Source of the DNA: Maribacter sp. BPC-D8
GTDB taxonomy: Bacteria > Bacteroidota > Bacteroidia > Flavobacteriales > Flavobacteriaceae
Length of the DNA: 64,000 bases
Direction: 5' to 3'
NCBI RefSeq assembly: GCF_035207705.1
Contig: NZ_CP128187.1
Span: 1,364,001-1,428,000 of the forward strand
Shown here: positions 16,827 through 25,106 of the stretch, in pieces
Layout of the letters: each line of letters opens with the position of its first letter
Numbering within the stretch: position 1 is the first letter of the stretch
The notes under the pieces: model-generated
Seen by the model: the letters and a program-made list of their open reading frames with translations, nothing else
What the model was told of the DNA's origin: nothing
The model's database searches: none
Position numbers and translations under genes: made by a program

Positions 16827-17867
16827 TTATATCATTTTTAACGCCTCAGCAAGTGTTTTATTCTCTACAGCACTACCTACAGTAAAACGTAGGGTATTCT
16901 CACATAATGGTTGTGTGGTACGATTTCTAACAACAACCCCTTTGGCTAATAATTGATTATACCTGAGTGTAGCATCATCTACCTTTGCCAAAATAAAGTT
17001 TGCATCGGTAGGGTAAATATTTTCAACAAAAGAAATTGTTTTTAAAGCCTCTTCTAATTTTGCTCGCTCCGCTAAAATATCATCAACCTCGTTTTTAACC
17101 GCCTGTTTATCTAACACACGAGTAGTTGCTTTCTCTTGTGTTAATTGATTTACATTATACGGAGGTTTAATTTTATTCACCACAGCAATAATTTCTGCAG
17201 ATGCAATACAAATACCCAAACGTATACCCGCCATACCATATGCCTTTGATAAGGTTTGAGTGATAATTAAATTCGGATAATTATTCAGTTTTGATGTCCA
17301 GCTTTCTTCGAATGAAAAATCTATATATGCCTCGTCTATAACAACTAGTCCGTTGAAAGAATTCAAAAGTTCTTCAATAGCTTTAGTTGAGAAACTATTC
17401 CCTGTAGGATTATTAGGTGAACAGATAAACAATAGTTTAGTATTGCTATCAATGGTTTTTAGGATCTCTTCAACCTTAGGCTGAAAATCATGCGTCAATA
17501 AGACTTCTCTATTTTCAACTAGATTGATGTCCGAAAGCACTTTGTACATTCCGTATGTAGGTGGTAGTGTAATGATATTATCTTGTTTAGGCTCACAGAA
17601 AGCTCTGAATAACAAATCTAAAACTTCATCGCTACCATTACCCAAAAGAATATTTTCCTCCTTTATACCCTTCTGTTCAGCCAATATCGCTTTTAAGCCT
17701 CTTTGTTGAGGATCAGGATAGCGATTGACTCCGTTTTCAAACGGATTCTCATTCGCATCTAAGAAAACCATGGTAGACCCATCAGAAACATATTCGTCGC
17801 GTGCAGAAGAATACGGACTCAAGCCCTTTACGTTTTCTCTTGTTATATTATCTAAATTGAAAATCAT
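16827..17867 (-). CDS. hisC: Histidinol-phosphate aminotransferase
   Basis: A PLP-dependent class-I/II aminotransferase converting imidazole-acetol phosphate to histidinol phosphate. Motifs: LDANENPFENGVNRYPDP for substrate phosphate binding, LLGNGSDEVLDLLFRAF, LLFICSPNNPTGN, VVIDEAYIDF, and the Schiff-base lysine Lys208 in TLSKAYGMAGIRLG. The C-terminal VVRNRTTQPLCENTLRFTVG is typical of HisC. The length of 346 is normal. A REP-like repeat fills the short gap between it and hisD. Confidence 0.96.
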   Translation of the reverse strand: MIFNLDNITRENVKGLSPYSSARDEYVSDGSTMVFLDANENPFENGVNRYPDPQQRGLKAILAEQKGIKEENILLGNGSDEVLDLLFRAFCEPKQDNIITLPPTYGMYKVLSDINLVENREVLLTHDFQPKVEEILKTIDSNTKLLFICSPNNPTGNSFSTKAIEELLNSFNGLVVIDEAYIDFSFEESWTSKLNNYPNLIITQTLSKAYGMAGIRLGICIASAEIIAVVNKIKPPYNVNQLTQEKATTRVLDKQAVKNEVDDILAERAKLEEALKTISFVENIYPTDANFILAKVDDATLRYNQLLAKGVVVRNRTTQPLCENTLRFTVGSAVENKTLAEALKMI

Positions 17868-17885
17868 TAGTTCAATATGGTGTTG

Positions 17886-17910
17886 GTCATTGAGCGTAGT
17901 CGAAATGACA
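17886..17910. repeat. REP-like repeat between hisD and hisC
   Basis: The motif GTCATTGAGCGTAGTCGAAA plus five bases matches the copies in the hisF-hisIE gap (11083, 11217) and ends exactly at the base before the hisD stop codon. Confidence 0.8.
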
Positions 17911-19194
17911 TTATTTTAAACTATTTAATCTTAAGGTTACTGCATTTTTATGTGCTTCTAAACCTTCTGCTTCTGCCATCAGTTCTATTGCATTACCAAT
18001 AGTTTGAATACCTTCTTTTGTGATCTTCTGAAAAGTCATATTCTTCATAAAACTATCAAGGTTTACACCACTGTATTGCTTAGCATATCCATTTGTTGGT
18101 AAAGTATGATTCGTACCAGAAGCATAATCACCAGCACTTTCTGGAGTGTAATTACCGATAAATACTGAACCCGCATTCAGCGTATTGTCGATATAGAAAT
18201 CTTCATTTTCTACACAAACAATGTAGTGCTCTGGTCCGTATTCATTAATCAAATCAATAGCATCTTGATCATTATCAACATAAATCAACTTGCTATTGGC
18301 AATTGCTTGTCTTGCAATTTCTTTTCGCGGTAAATCTTCTAATTGTAGGGCTACTTCCTTCTCCACTGCATCAATCATTTCTTTAGAAGTAGAAACTAAA
18401 ATTACTTGACTATCGATACCATGTTCTGCCTGACTCAATAAATCTGAAGCAACAAAAGCAGCATTTGCAGTATCATCGGCTACTACTAATAATTCTGATG
18501 GACCTGCAGGCATATCAATTGCAACACCGTGTTTTGTTGCTATTTGCTTCGCTACAGTAACATATTGATTTCCTGGTCCGAAAACTTTATACACCTGTGG
18601 TATGGTTTCTGTTCCAAAAGTCATTCCGGCGATCGCTTGAATTCCCCCTACTTTTACAATTTTGGTAACTCCGCATAAATCTGCTGTATATAAAATAGCA
18701 GGATTCAGCTTTCCTTCTTTATCAGGAGGAGAGCATAAAACAATTTCATTACAACCTGCTATGTTTGCAGGTGTTGCGAGCATTAAGATAGTAGAAAATA
18801 AAGGAGCCGTTCCTCCTGGAATATACAATCCGACTTTCTGAATCGGTCTTTTCTCTTGCCAACAAGAAACTCCCGCTGTAGTTTCCACTTCAACCCTACC
18901 CGTTTTCTGAGCGGTATGAAATACTTCAATATTCGATTTCGCTAATTGAATAGCAGCTTTAAGATCATCTGAAACCAATGCTTTGGCTTCCTTAATTTCA
19001 TCCTCTGAAACCAAAAGATCATCTAAGCTCACCTTGTCAAATTGCTCAGTATACTTTTTTAAGATACTATCGCCTCCAAGCTTAACTTCCTCAAAAATAG
19101 TGTTGACCAATCCTTCAATATCGGCAACAGTTTGTGTCGGGCGTTTTAAAACCTTCGACCAATCTGCTCTCTCTGGATTATATATTTTATTCAT
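17911..19194 (-). CDS. hisD: Histidinol dehydrogenase
   Basis: A zinc enzyme performing the last two oxidations, histidinol to histidine. Recognisable blocks: LYIPGGTAPLFSTILM, VFGPGNQYVTVAKQ, AIDMPAGPSELLVVAD, LLSQAEHGIDSQ with the zinc-binding Gln-x-x-His, EYGPEHYIV, and DYASGTNHTLPTNGYA near the C-terminus with the catalytic and zinc residues. The length of 427 is standard. It is second in the operon, after hisG, with a 103-base spacer of AGCTAA words. Confidence 0.97.
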   Translation of the reverse strand: MNKIYNPERADWSKVLKRPTQTVADIEGLVNTIFEEVKLGGDSILKKYTEQFDKVSLDDLLVSEDEIKEAKALVSDDLKAAIQLAKSNIEVFHTAQKTGRVEVETTAGVSCWQEKRPIQKVGLYIPGGTAPLFSTILMLATPANIAGCNEIVLCSPPDKEGKLNPAILYTADLCGVTKIVKVGGIQAIAGMTFGTETIPQVYKVFGPGNQYVTVAKQIATKHGVAIDMPAGPSELLVVADDTANAAFVASDLLSQAEHGIDSQVILVSTSKEMIDAVEKEVALQLEDLPRKEIARQAIANSKLIYVDNDQDAIDLINEYGPEHYIVCVENEDFYIDNTLNAGSVFIGNYTPESAGDYASGTNHTLPTNGYAKQYSGVNLDSFMKNMTFQKITKEGIQTIGNAIELMAEAEGLEAHKNAVTLRLNSLK

Positions 19195-19204
19195 TTCTTT
19201 AACT

Positions 19205-19293
19205 AGCTATTAGCCCTAAGCTTTTGGCTTTTGGCAAAACACAAACATCTAATTTAGCTAATAGCTAATAGCAAATGGCTAAAAGCTAAAAGC
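19205..19293. repeat. Low-complexity word array (GCTAATAGC/GCTAAAAGC type)
   Basis: The hisG-hisD spacer consists of repeats of related words: AGCTTTTGGCTTTTGGC on one side and GCTAATAGCTAATAGC and GGCTAAAAGCTAAAAGC on the other, which are partly inverted and can pair imperfectly. It is not coding. Confidence 0.6.
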
Positions 19294-19297
19294 CTAA

Positions 19298-20155
19298 TTA
19301 CAATACCATCTTCTCAATTGGGCAAACAAGAATACCTTCTGCTCCTGCTTTCTTTAACTCGTCGATTACTTCCCAAAATTTATCTTTATTGATTACAGTA
19401 TGTACAGAACTCCATCCTTCATCAGCCAAAGGCAATACTGTCGGACTTCGCATACCTGGTAAAAGCTTTAGAATACCGTCTAACTTATCATTTGGTGCAT
19501 TAAGCAACACATACTTAGATCCTCTAGCTCTTAAAACTGACTGAATTCTAAACTGTAACTTTTCAAGAAGTTCTTTTCTCTCTTCATTTATCTTTGGTGA
19601 TACTGCCAATACAGCTTCACTTTTCAACATTACTTCAACCTCTTTCAGGTTGTTTTTAAATAAAGTACTACCACTAGAAACAATATCGCAAATAGCATCT
19701 GCCAGTCCAATATTAGGTGCAATTTCAACAGAGCCACTAATGATGTGTAAATCGGCTTTCACACCTTTTTCTTTCAAATAATTTAATACTGTATTTGGGT
19801 AGGATGTTGCAATACGCTTGCCTTCAAAATCCTTTACCGAATTATACTTCACTGATTTTGGTACAGCTAAGGATACCTTACATTTTGAAAAGCCCAATTT
19901 TTCAGCAACTGAAATATCTTCTCCTTTTTCAATTAATACATTTTCGCCAATAATAGCGATATCTACCACTCCGTCTCTCAAGTATTGCGGTATATCTCCA
20001 TTTCTTAAATAGAAAACTTCCATCGGGAAATTTCTTGATGAAGCCTTCAACTGGTCTTTACCATTATCAATGGAAATTCCGCAGTCTTTTAAAATTTGAA
20101 GGGATTCCTCATTAAGTCTTCCCGATTTCTGAATAGCAATTCTAATTTTAGTCAT
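19298..20155 (-). CDS. hisG: ATP phosphoribosyltransferase, long form
   Basis: The first and feedback-regulated step of histidine synthesis: ATP plus PRPP to phosphoribosyl-ATP. The start IRIAIQKSGRLNEESLQIL, then VDIAIIGENVLIE, and the PRPP loop ADAICDIVSSGSTLFKNNL are present. The 285-residue length and C-terminal regulatory domain (PLADEGWSSVHTVI, ELKKAGAEGILVCPIEKMVL) mark the long HisG that needs no HisZ and is inhibited by histidine. It is preceded by the leader peptide and terminator at 20198-20310, so it is probably controlled both by feedback and by attenuation. Confidence 0.97.
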   Translation of the reverse strand: MTKIRIAIQKSGRLNEESLQILKDCGISIDNGKDQLKASSRNFPMEVFYLRNGDIPQYLRDGVVDIAIIGENVLIEKGEDISVAEKLGFSKCKVSLAVPKSVKYNSVKDFEGKRIATSYPNTVLNYLKEKGVKADLHIISGSVEIAPNIGLADAICDIVSSGSTLFKNNLKEVEVMLKSEAVLAVSPKINEERKELLEKLQFRIQSVLRARGSKYVLLNAPNDKLDGILKLLPGMRSPTVLPLADEGWSSVHTVINKDKFWEVIDELKKAGAEGILVCPIEKMVL

Positions 20156-20197
20156 TTTCTTAATTTAATGCTTGGCAACCAAAAGAGATTTAAATAC

Positions 20198-20227
20198 AAA
20201 ACCCGTTTGATTGCTCAAACGGGTTTT
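20198..20227 (-). terminator. Attenuator terminator of the his operon
   Basis: A perfect 13-bp stem (AAAACCCGTTTGA / TCAAACGGGTTTT) with a 4-base loop, followed on the minus strand by TTGTATTTAAA, lies 42 bases upstream of the hisG start and downstream of the His-rich leader peptide. Bases 20213-20219 (UUUGAGC in the transcript, end of the 5' arm plus loop) can instead pair with GCUCAGG at 20265-20271 inside the leader ORF, giving a possible antiterminator of five Watson-Crick and two wobble pairs. Confidence 0.85.
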
Positions 20228-20256
20228 AAAATATGTTGTTCTACTACAATACATTC

Positions 20257-20310
20257 CTACCTCGCCTGAGCGTGAATATGGAAATGATGATGTGTAGTTC
20301 TATTTTTCAT
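20257..20310 (-). CDS. hisL: his operon leader peptide
   Basis: An ATG-started, 17-codon frame encodes MKNRTTHHHFHIHAQAR: five His in the seven residues 7-13, then a TAG. Such a peptide is the sensor in classical attenuation: when charged His-tRNA is scarce the ribosome stalls on the His codons, leaving codons 14-16 free to pair with the terminator arm; when His is plentiful the ribosome reaches the stop codon and the terminator at 20198-20227 forms. Position (between the promoter and hisG), composition and the terminator all agree. It is too short for ordinary gene callers and probably unannotated. hisL is the name of the enterobacterial counterpart, used by analogy. Confidence 0.88.
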   Translation of the reverse strand: MKNRTTHHHFHIHAQAR

Positions 20311-20324
20311 GATACTGTAAAAGT

Positions 20325-20354
20325 AAAAGGTATTTTCCATTTCACAAAACAAAA
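20325..20354 (-). promoter_or_regulatory. Likely his operon promoter
   Basis: On the minus strand TTTTG (20354-20350) is followed after 17 bases by TACCTTTT (20332-20325), one base from the Bacteroidota -7 consensus TANNTTTG with an acceptable -33 TTG. Transcription would begin shortly before the leader peptide ATG at 20310, leaving only a very short untranslated region. Confidence 0.5.
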
Positions 20355-20389
20355 GTTTAAAATGAAACAAAAATAATTAACAAAGTGTA

Positions 20390-21202
20390 TTAGTTATTAC
20401 CCAAAATTAATGGAAGTCCGTCGCTACCACCAACGATAACCACTTTAGAATTTGGTGATTCTGCTAATTTTAATGTAGCATCGATACCCTTATCTTTCAA
20501 AATTTGGTCATTCAATGAAGCACTCAAAATACGGTTAGCATCTGCTTTACCCTGCGCTTCGATAGTTACTTTTTCAGCTTCTTTCTTAGCGGTTACCAAA
20601 CGGAACTCATATTCTAATGACTCTTGCTCTTGCTTTAACTTTCTTTCAATTGCATCTTTAATAGTCGGTGGCAAGGTAACATCTCTTACCAAAATCTCAT
20701 TCAATTGAATATATTGACCTGATACTATTTTTTGAGTCTCATCAAATATTTCTTGCTGAATGGCATCTCTTTTACTAGAATATAATTGTTCTGGTGTATA
20801 ACGACCAACTACTGAACGTGCAGCAGAACGTATGGTTGGCAAAAGAACTCTTTGTATATAGTCTTCACCTTTTTCTTGATGTAGTTTTCCTAAATCATTT
20901 CTAATTGGCTCGAACCAAGCAGATGCTTCTAATTTAATATCAAGACCATTGCTAGAAAGTACATTCATTTTTTCTAAAACCTCTTGTTGACGTACTTCGT
21001 AGATAGTAACTCTATTCCAAGGTGCTACTAAATGAAAACCTTCTCCCATAGGCGGCTCATCAGTCACTACACCCCCACCAAAAGTTTTGTACAAAACACC
21101 TGCTTGACCAGAGTCTATTGTAACTGTTGATTTTGAAATTGCAATAATTACTACAATAAAAATAAATATTGCGGGTAACGCAATCTTAGGTAACTTATCC
21201 AT
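20390..21202 (-). CDS. Prohibitin-like SPFH membrane protein
   Basis: An N-terminal membrane anchor (about residues 7-24, IALPAIFIFIVVIIAI) is followed by an SPFH/prohibitin domain (about 28-190: IDSGQAGVLYKTFGGGVV, GFHLVAPWNRVTIYEVR, VLLPTIRSAARSVVGRYTPEQLY) and a helical, coiled-coil-like region rich in Lys/Glu/Ala (LKQEQESLEYEFRLVTAKKEAEK). Prohibitins form large ring assemblies on membranes and influence membrane organisation and proteolysis. The length of 270 is standard. It starts 10 bases after the stop of the upstream von Willebrand-like gene, so the two are likely co-transcribed. Confidence 0.9.
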   Translation of the reverse strand: MDKLPKIALPAIFIFIVVIIAISKSTVTIDSGQAGVLYKTFGGGVVTDEPPMGEGFHLVAPWNRVTIYEVRQQEVLEKMNVLSSNGLDIKLEASAWFEPIRNDLGKLHQEKGEDYIQRVLLPTIRSAARSVVGRYTPEQLYSSKRDAIQQEIFDETQKIVSGQYIQLNEILVRDVTLPPTIKDAIERKLKQEQESLEYEFRLVTAKKEAEKVTIEAQGKADANRILSASLNDQILKDKGIDATLKLAESPNSKVVIVGGSDGLPLILGNN

Positions 21203-21212
21203 TAATGTTTAT

Positions 21213-23240
21213 TTAAATTAATCCGTTATATTTTCTGATAAACCATTCTGCCGCAAAGGCAAAAACTATAATTGCCAAAAGCAATCTGAAATCAATCAAA
21301 GATACGATATTTTCAGTGCTTTTCTCGGTAGGCACGTAGGCATCGTTTTCCTTCAAATCTGCGAGTAGTTCTTCTATTTGAGTAGGATAAAACTGTTTTC
21401 CTCCAGAGTTAACAGCCAATTTCTCCAACTTTATATTATCACTTGATACAAACTGATTCTCCATGTCAAACTCAGAGATTACAAATTTACCAGTTTCAGT
21501 TTTTGAATCATTCGCTACAGAAACCACAAAGTCATAAGATCCAGCGATTAAATTTGATAAGTCTGCTTCGAAATATCCATTTTTTAAAACCATTGGGTTC
21601 GTTTGAACCTTTTTAGTTTCTGTATTAGTTACTTTAATTTTCACTTTGGCATTTGGATCAAATAAAAATGCTTCATCAAAATACGTAGCCGTTATCACCG
21701 TATTACTACTACCCTCGTACACCTTTTCATAATCAACGTTCAGTCTTGATTTGTTCTTTGAGCTAGTTAGATATCTAATTAGATTACCAATAAATTCATC
21801 GAAATTGACAAATTCATTTGTATTCCTATAAGTCTGCACTCTCCATTTCCAAAGGTTCTCCCCCATTAATAGTGCACTTTTCTGAGTGTTTTTCTCCATG
21901 ACCAACAACAGAGGCTGCTGAATATTTAATCCTTTTATTTGAGTACCCAATAAAACTTCATAGGGTGAAGTAATAAGAATAGGACCTGCATCACTAACTA
22001 ATGGCGGAAAATCTGTCACATCAAACTTTGAGATGTCATATTTAGTAAAAGCATTATTCAATAAACCGAACACTTCTTGTTGCGGATAACCATTCTCTAT
22101 TTCAAAAGGGACTTCGGCGTTATTCAAAAATGAGTAATCTGTTTGAGTACCAGTTATAATAAAAGTATTCGCGTTTTTACTTTTGGCGTATTCAAAAGAA
22201 TTCTTGAATCTAGCTATAGGCTGATAAAAAATAAACAAGTCTATATCCTCTAAACTACTATTTGCGACATTAGATTTCAAAATTGAAACTTCTCGCTGCT
22301 CATTACTTTCAATAGCCTTTTTAAGAGCCCCCAAGTCCGGATGCAGAATATCTGAAATTATAGCAATCTTAGTTTTCTCATCGATTACTTCGATGCTTGT
22401 AGTTCTTCGATTATTCTTAATATTTCGTTCTTCTGCCAGTTGAGAAACTTCAACTACTAAATTTTTAATTCCCACTGACTTTGCCTCTACTTCAATAGAT
22501 ATAGGTTTATAATTGTTCTGAGAATTTAATTTCACATTCTCTTTATGAACAACTTTCGAATTCATTTTAATAGATACAGTAGCTGATATAGCACTATTAC
22601 CTTGATATGATACAAAGGTTTCTAACGGGAATTTGTTCTTTAAAAAAGCGTATTTATTGGTTTGAATTGACCCAACTGAAATGTCTTTATACTTAGTAGT
22701 GTCGCCTAAAACTACCGTGTAGATACTATTATTCTCGTCAGATTTAAAATAACTATAATCTTGCCCAATAGTCTGATTTCCATCAGACAAAAGAACAGTA
22801 ACCGTCTGTTCTCGAGCATATACATCCTTCAATGCAGAAAGCGATTTATAGATATTGGTGTTTTTCTCTTTAAAAGAAAGACTATCAAAAATTTGTAGGT
22901 CAGCCCCAAAACTATAATCGGTAACTTTAAATCTATCCGTAATATCTTCTGATGACTTTATTTCAGATAGCATTTCATTTAGTTGCGTTGCACTCTCGGC
23001 AATAGATGTAGAATTATCAGCCAATATTACCAAATTAGGCTTCTCTAAGGTGTATGATTTTTGTGAAAACTGCGGATTGATCAGTAAAAGCAATAACCCA
23101 AAAATACCTGTAAAACGCAAAAAGGCTAAAAGCCAATTAATTTTGCTTTTAGCCTTCTGCTTATATATGTATTGAAAAACAACGATACCCAATGCTACAA
23201 TTGCAGCAAGAATAATATACAATACCGTTATGCTTTCCAT
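21213..23240 (-). CDS. Membrane protein with von Willebrand A-like domain
   Basis: A 675-residue protein with two N-terminal membrane spans (about residues 5-27 and 38-60), a VWA-like domain (from about 70: NLVILADNSTSIAES is a degenerate MIDAS DxSxS, and VTVLLSDGNQTIG), beta-rich domains resembling Ig folds, a GATase-like segment (about 305-480) and a C-terminal span (about 652-670) before RKYNGLI. This architecture resembles Bat/BatA-like and other large periplasmic scaffold proteins of Bacteroidota; the exact function is unknown. It shares a transcript with the prohibitin-like gene downstream. Confidence 0.75.
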   Translation of the reverse strand: MESITVLYIILAAIVALGIVVFQYIYKQKAKSKINWLLAFLRFTGIFGLLLLLINPQFSQKSYTLEKPNLVILADNSTSIAESATQLNEMLSEIKSSEDITDRFKVTDYSFGADLQIFDSLSFKEKNTNIYKSLSALKDVYAREQTVTVLLSDGNQTIGQDYSYFKSDENNSIYTVVLGDTTKYKDISVGSIQTNKYAFLKNKFPLETFVSYQGNSAISATVSIKMNSKVVHKENVKLNSQNNYKPISIEVEAKSVGIKNLVVEVSQLAEERNIKNNRRTTSIEVIDEKTKIAIISDILHPDLGALKKAIESNEQREVSILKSNVANSSLEDIDLFIFYQPIARFKNSFEYAKSKNANTFIITGTQTDYSFLNNAEVPFEIENGYPQQEVFGLLNNAFTKYDISKFDVTDFPPLVSDAGPILITSPYEVLLGTQIKGLNIQQPLLLVMEKNTQKSALLMGENLWKWRVQTYRNTNEFVNFDEFIGNLIRYLTSSKNKSRLNVDYEKVYEGSSNTVITATYFDEAFLFDPNAKVKIKVTNTETKKVQTNPMVLKNGYFEADLSNLIAGSYDFVVSVANDSKTETGKFVISEFDMENQFVSSDNIKLEKLAVNSGGKQFYPTQIEELLADLKENDAYVPTEKSTENIVSLIDFRLLLAIIVFAFAAEWFIRKYNGLI

Positions 23241-23306
23241 GTATAAACTAAAGTTGTTCTTAAAAAGGAATAAAAAAATAGCGTTCCTCCCGAGTTTGTT
23301 TTTGAC

Positions 23307-24056
23307 TTAGGTTAACATACCACCATCAACATTCAATACTTGACCAGTAACGTAACCAGACAAATCTGACGCAAAGAAAAGACAAGCATTTGCTATATCT
23401 TCAGTAGAACCACCACGTTTTAGAGGAATACCATCTCTCCAACCTTGAACAGTTTTCTCATCTAACTTATCGGTCATCTCAGTTTCAATGAAACCAGGTG
23501 CAATAGCGTTACATCTAATGTTTCTAGAACCTAATTCAAGAGCTACAGATTTTGTGAAGCCAATCATACCTGCTTTAGAAGCAGCGTAATTAGTTTGACC
23601 TGCATTACCTTTTACCCCAACAACACTACTCATGTTAATGATAGATCCACTACGTTGTTTCAATAATGTTCTTTGTACTGCTTTCGTCATATTAAAAACA
23701 GATTTCAAATTGATATCGATAACTGCATCAAAATCAGCTTCTGACATACGCATAAGAAGATTATCTTTTGTGATACCAGCGTTGTTGATCAATACATCAA
23801 TTCTTCCACCAAAATCTTCTAAAACCTTAGCGACTAATTCTTCAGCTTCTTGAAAACTAGCTGCATTACTTTTGTAAGCCTTGGCATTAACACCTTTTGC
23901 TTTCAATTCTTTCTCCAATTCTAAAGCCGGAGCTTCACTAGAGCTATAAGTAAATGCCACATTTGCACCGTGATCGGCAAAAACTTTGGCAATACCCATA
24001 CCAATTCCTCTACTTGCTCCTGTAATGATGACGTTTTTATCTTGTAATAATTTCAT
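23307..24056 (-). CDS. fabG: 3-oxoacyl-[acyl-carrier-protein] reductase
   Basis: An NADPH-dependent short-chain dehydrogenase that reduces 3-oxoacyl-ACP in fatty acid elongation. It shows the cofactor loop TGASRGIGMGIA, the NNAG motif at about 92-95, the catalytic Ser in INMSSVVG, Tyr157 and Lys161 in YAASKAG, and the FabG-typical IAPGFIETEMTD and VTGQVLNVDGGM. The length of 249 is standard. It has its own promoter-like TATATTTG (24085-24092), downstream of the sucD terminator, so it is transcribed independently of sucD. Confidence 0.93.
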   Translation of the reverse strand: MKLLQDKNVIITGASRGIGMGIAKVFADHGANVAFTYSSSEAPALELEKELKAKGVNAKAYKSNAASFQEAEELVAKVLEDFGGRIDVLINNAGITKDNLLMRMSEADFDAVIDINLKSVFNMTKAVQRTLLKQRSGSIINMSSVVGVKGNAGQTNYAASKAGMIGFTKSVALELGSRNIRCNAIAPGFIETEMTDKLDEKTVQGWRDGIPLKRGGSTEDIANACLFFASDLSGYVTGQVLNVDGGMLT

Positions 24057-24084
24057 AAGTCCGTTATTTAAAACCGAAGTTTAC

Positions 24085-24092
24085 CAAATATA
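24085..24092 (-). promoter_or_regulatory. -7 box upstream of fabG
   Basis: TATATTTG on the minus strand fits TANNTTTG exactly; the -33 region, at 20 bases, is only TTAG. It lies 28 bases before the fabG ATG and directly after the sucD terminator. Confidence 0.5.
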
Positions 24093-24118
24093 CCTTTTGT
24101 TTAATTTATAGGCTAAAA

Positions 24119-24143
24119 AAAATCCCGCTATAAACGGGATTTT
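24119..24143. terminator. Intrinsic terminator after sucD
   Basis: AAAATCCCG pairs with CGGGATTTT around a 7-base loop; on the minus strand it is followed by T residues. It ends the sucD transcript. Confidence 0.8.
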
Positions 24144-24162
24144 ATATGAAAAATATGAGTTC

Positions 24163-25035
24163 TTAACCCATTACCTCTTTTACTTTCAAGCCGATTTCAG
24201 CAGGAGAATCTACAACGTGAATTCCACATTCTCTCATGATGCGTTTTTTAGCTTGAGCAGTATCATCACTACCACCAACAATTGCGCCAGCATGACCCAT
24301 TGTTCTACCTGCAGGTGCAGTTTCACCAGCAATAAAACCTACAACTGGTTTTTTACTTCCACTAGCTTTGTACCACTGAGCAGCATCTGCTTCTAACTGA
24401 CCACCAATTTCACCGATCATAACCACACATTCTGTTGCTGGGTCATTGATCAAAAGCTCAACCGCTTCTTTAGTAGTTGTTCCAATAATTGGATCACCAC
24501 CAATACCGATTGCAGTTGTAATACCTAAACCTTGACGTACTACTTGATCAGCAGCCTCATAGGTTAATGTACCTGATTTAGATACGATACCAACATTACC
24601 TTCTTTGAAAACGAAACCTGGCATAATACCAACTTTAGCTTCACCCGGAGTAATAACACCAGGACAGTTAGGGCCGATTAAACGACAATCTCTATTTTTA
24701 ATGTAGTTGGCAACCTTAACCATATCGGCAACAGGAATACCTTCTGTAATTGTAATAATAACTTTAATACCTGCTTCGGCAGCTTCCATAATGGCATCTG
24801 CAGCAAAAGCTGGTGGAACAAATATGATAGTAGTATCTGCACCTACTTTCTCAACAGCTTCAGAAACCGTGTTGAAAACAGGTTTTCCTAAATGCTCTTG
24901 TCCTCCTTTACCGGGAGTAACACCACCTACGATATTAGTACCGTACTCAATCATCTGTCCGGCGTGGAAAGTACCTTCACTACCAGTGAAACCTTGTACG
25001 ATTATTTTTGAATCCTTATTTACTAATACGCTCAT
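24163..25035 (-). CDS. sucD: Succinate-CoA ligase, alpha subunit
   Basis: The ADP/GDP-forming succinyl-CoA synthetase alpha subunit of the TCA cycle. Motifs: [19 protein letters not shown] for the CoA-binding Rossmann domain, [34 protein letters not shown], and the phosphorylated His248 in [10 protein letters not shown]. The length of 290 matches the family. The beta subunit (sucC) is not in this window; separation of sucC and sucD is usual in Bacteroidota. It is bounded by its own promoter-like box and a terminator. Confidence 0.96.
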   Translation of the reverse strand: MSVLVNKDSKIIVQGFTGSEGTFHAGQMIEYGTNIVGGVTPGKGGQEHLGKPVFNTVSEAVEKVGADTTIIFVPPAFAADAIMEAAEAGIKVIITITEGIPVADMVKVANYIKNRDCRLIGPNCPGVITPGEAKVGIMPGFVFKEGNVGIVSKSGTLTYEAADQVVRQGLGITTAIGIGGDPIIGTTTKEAVELLINDPATECVVMIGEIGGQLEADAAQWYKASGSKKPVVGFIAGETAPAGRTMGHAGAIVGGSDDTAQAKKRIMRECGIHVVDSPAEIGLKVKEVMG

Positions 25036-25064
25036 ACTACTGTAGTTTTATTTTTTGATTAGAA

Positions 25065-25072
25065 CAAAAATA
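25065..25072 (-). promoter_or_regulatory. -7 box upstream of sucD
   Basis: TATTTTTG on the minus strand fits TANNTTTG, 29 bases before the sucD start; no good -33 TTG was seen. Confidence 0.4.
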
Positions 25073-25106
25073 TAAGTTGTTAATGACTTTTCTAGCATTT
25101 ACACCC

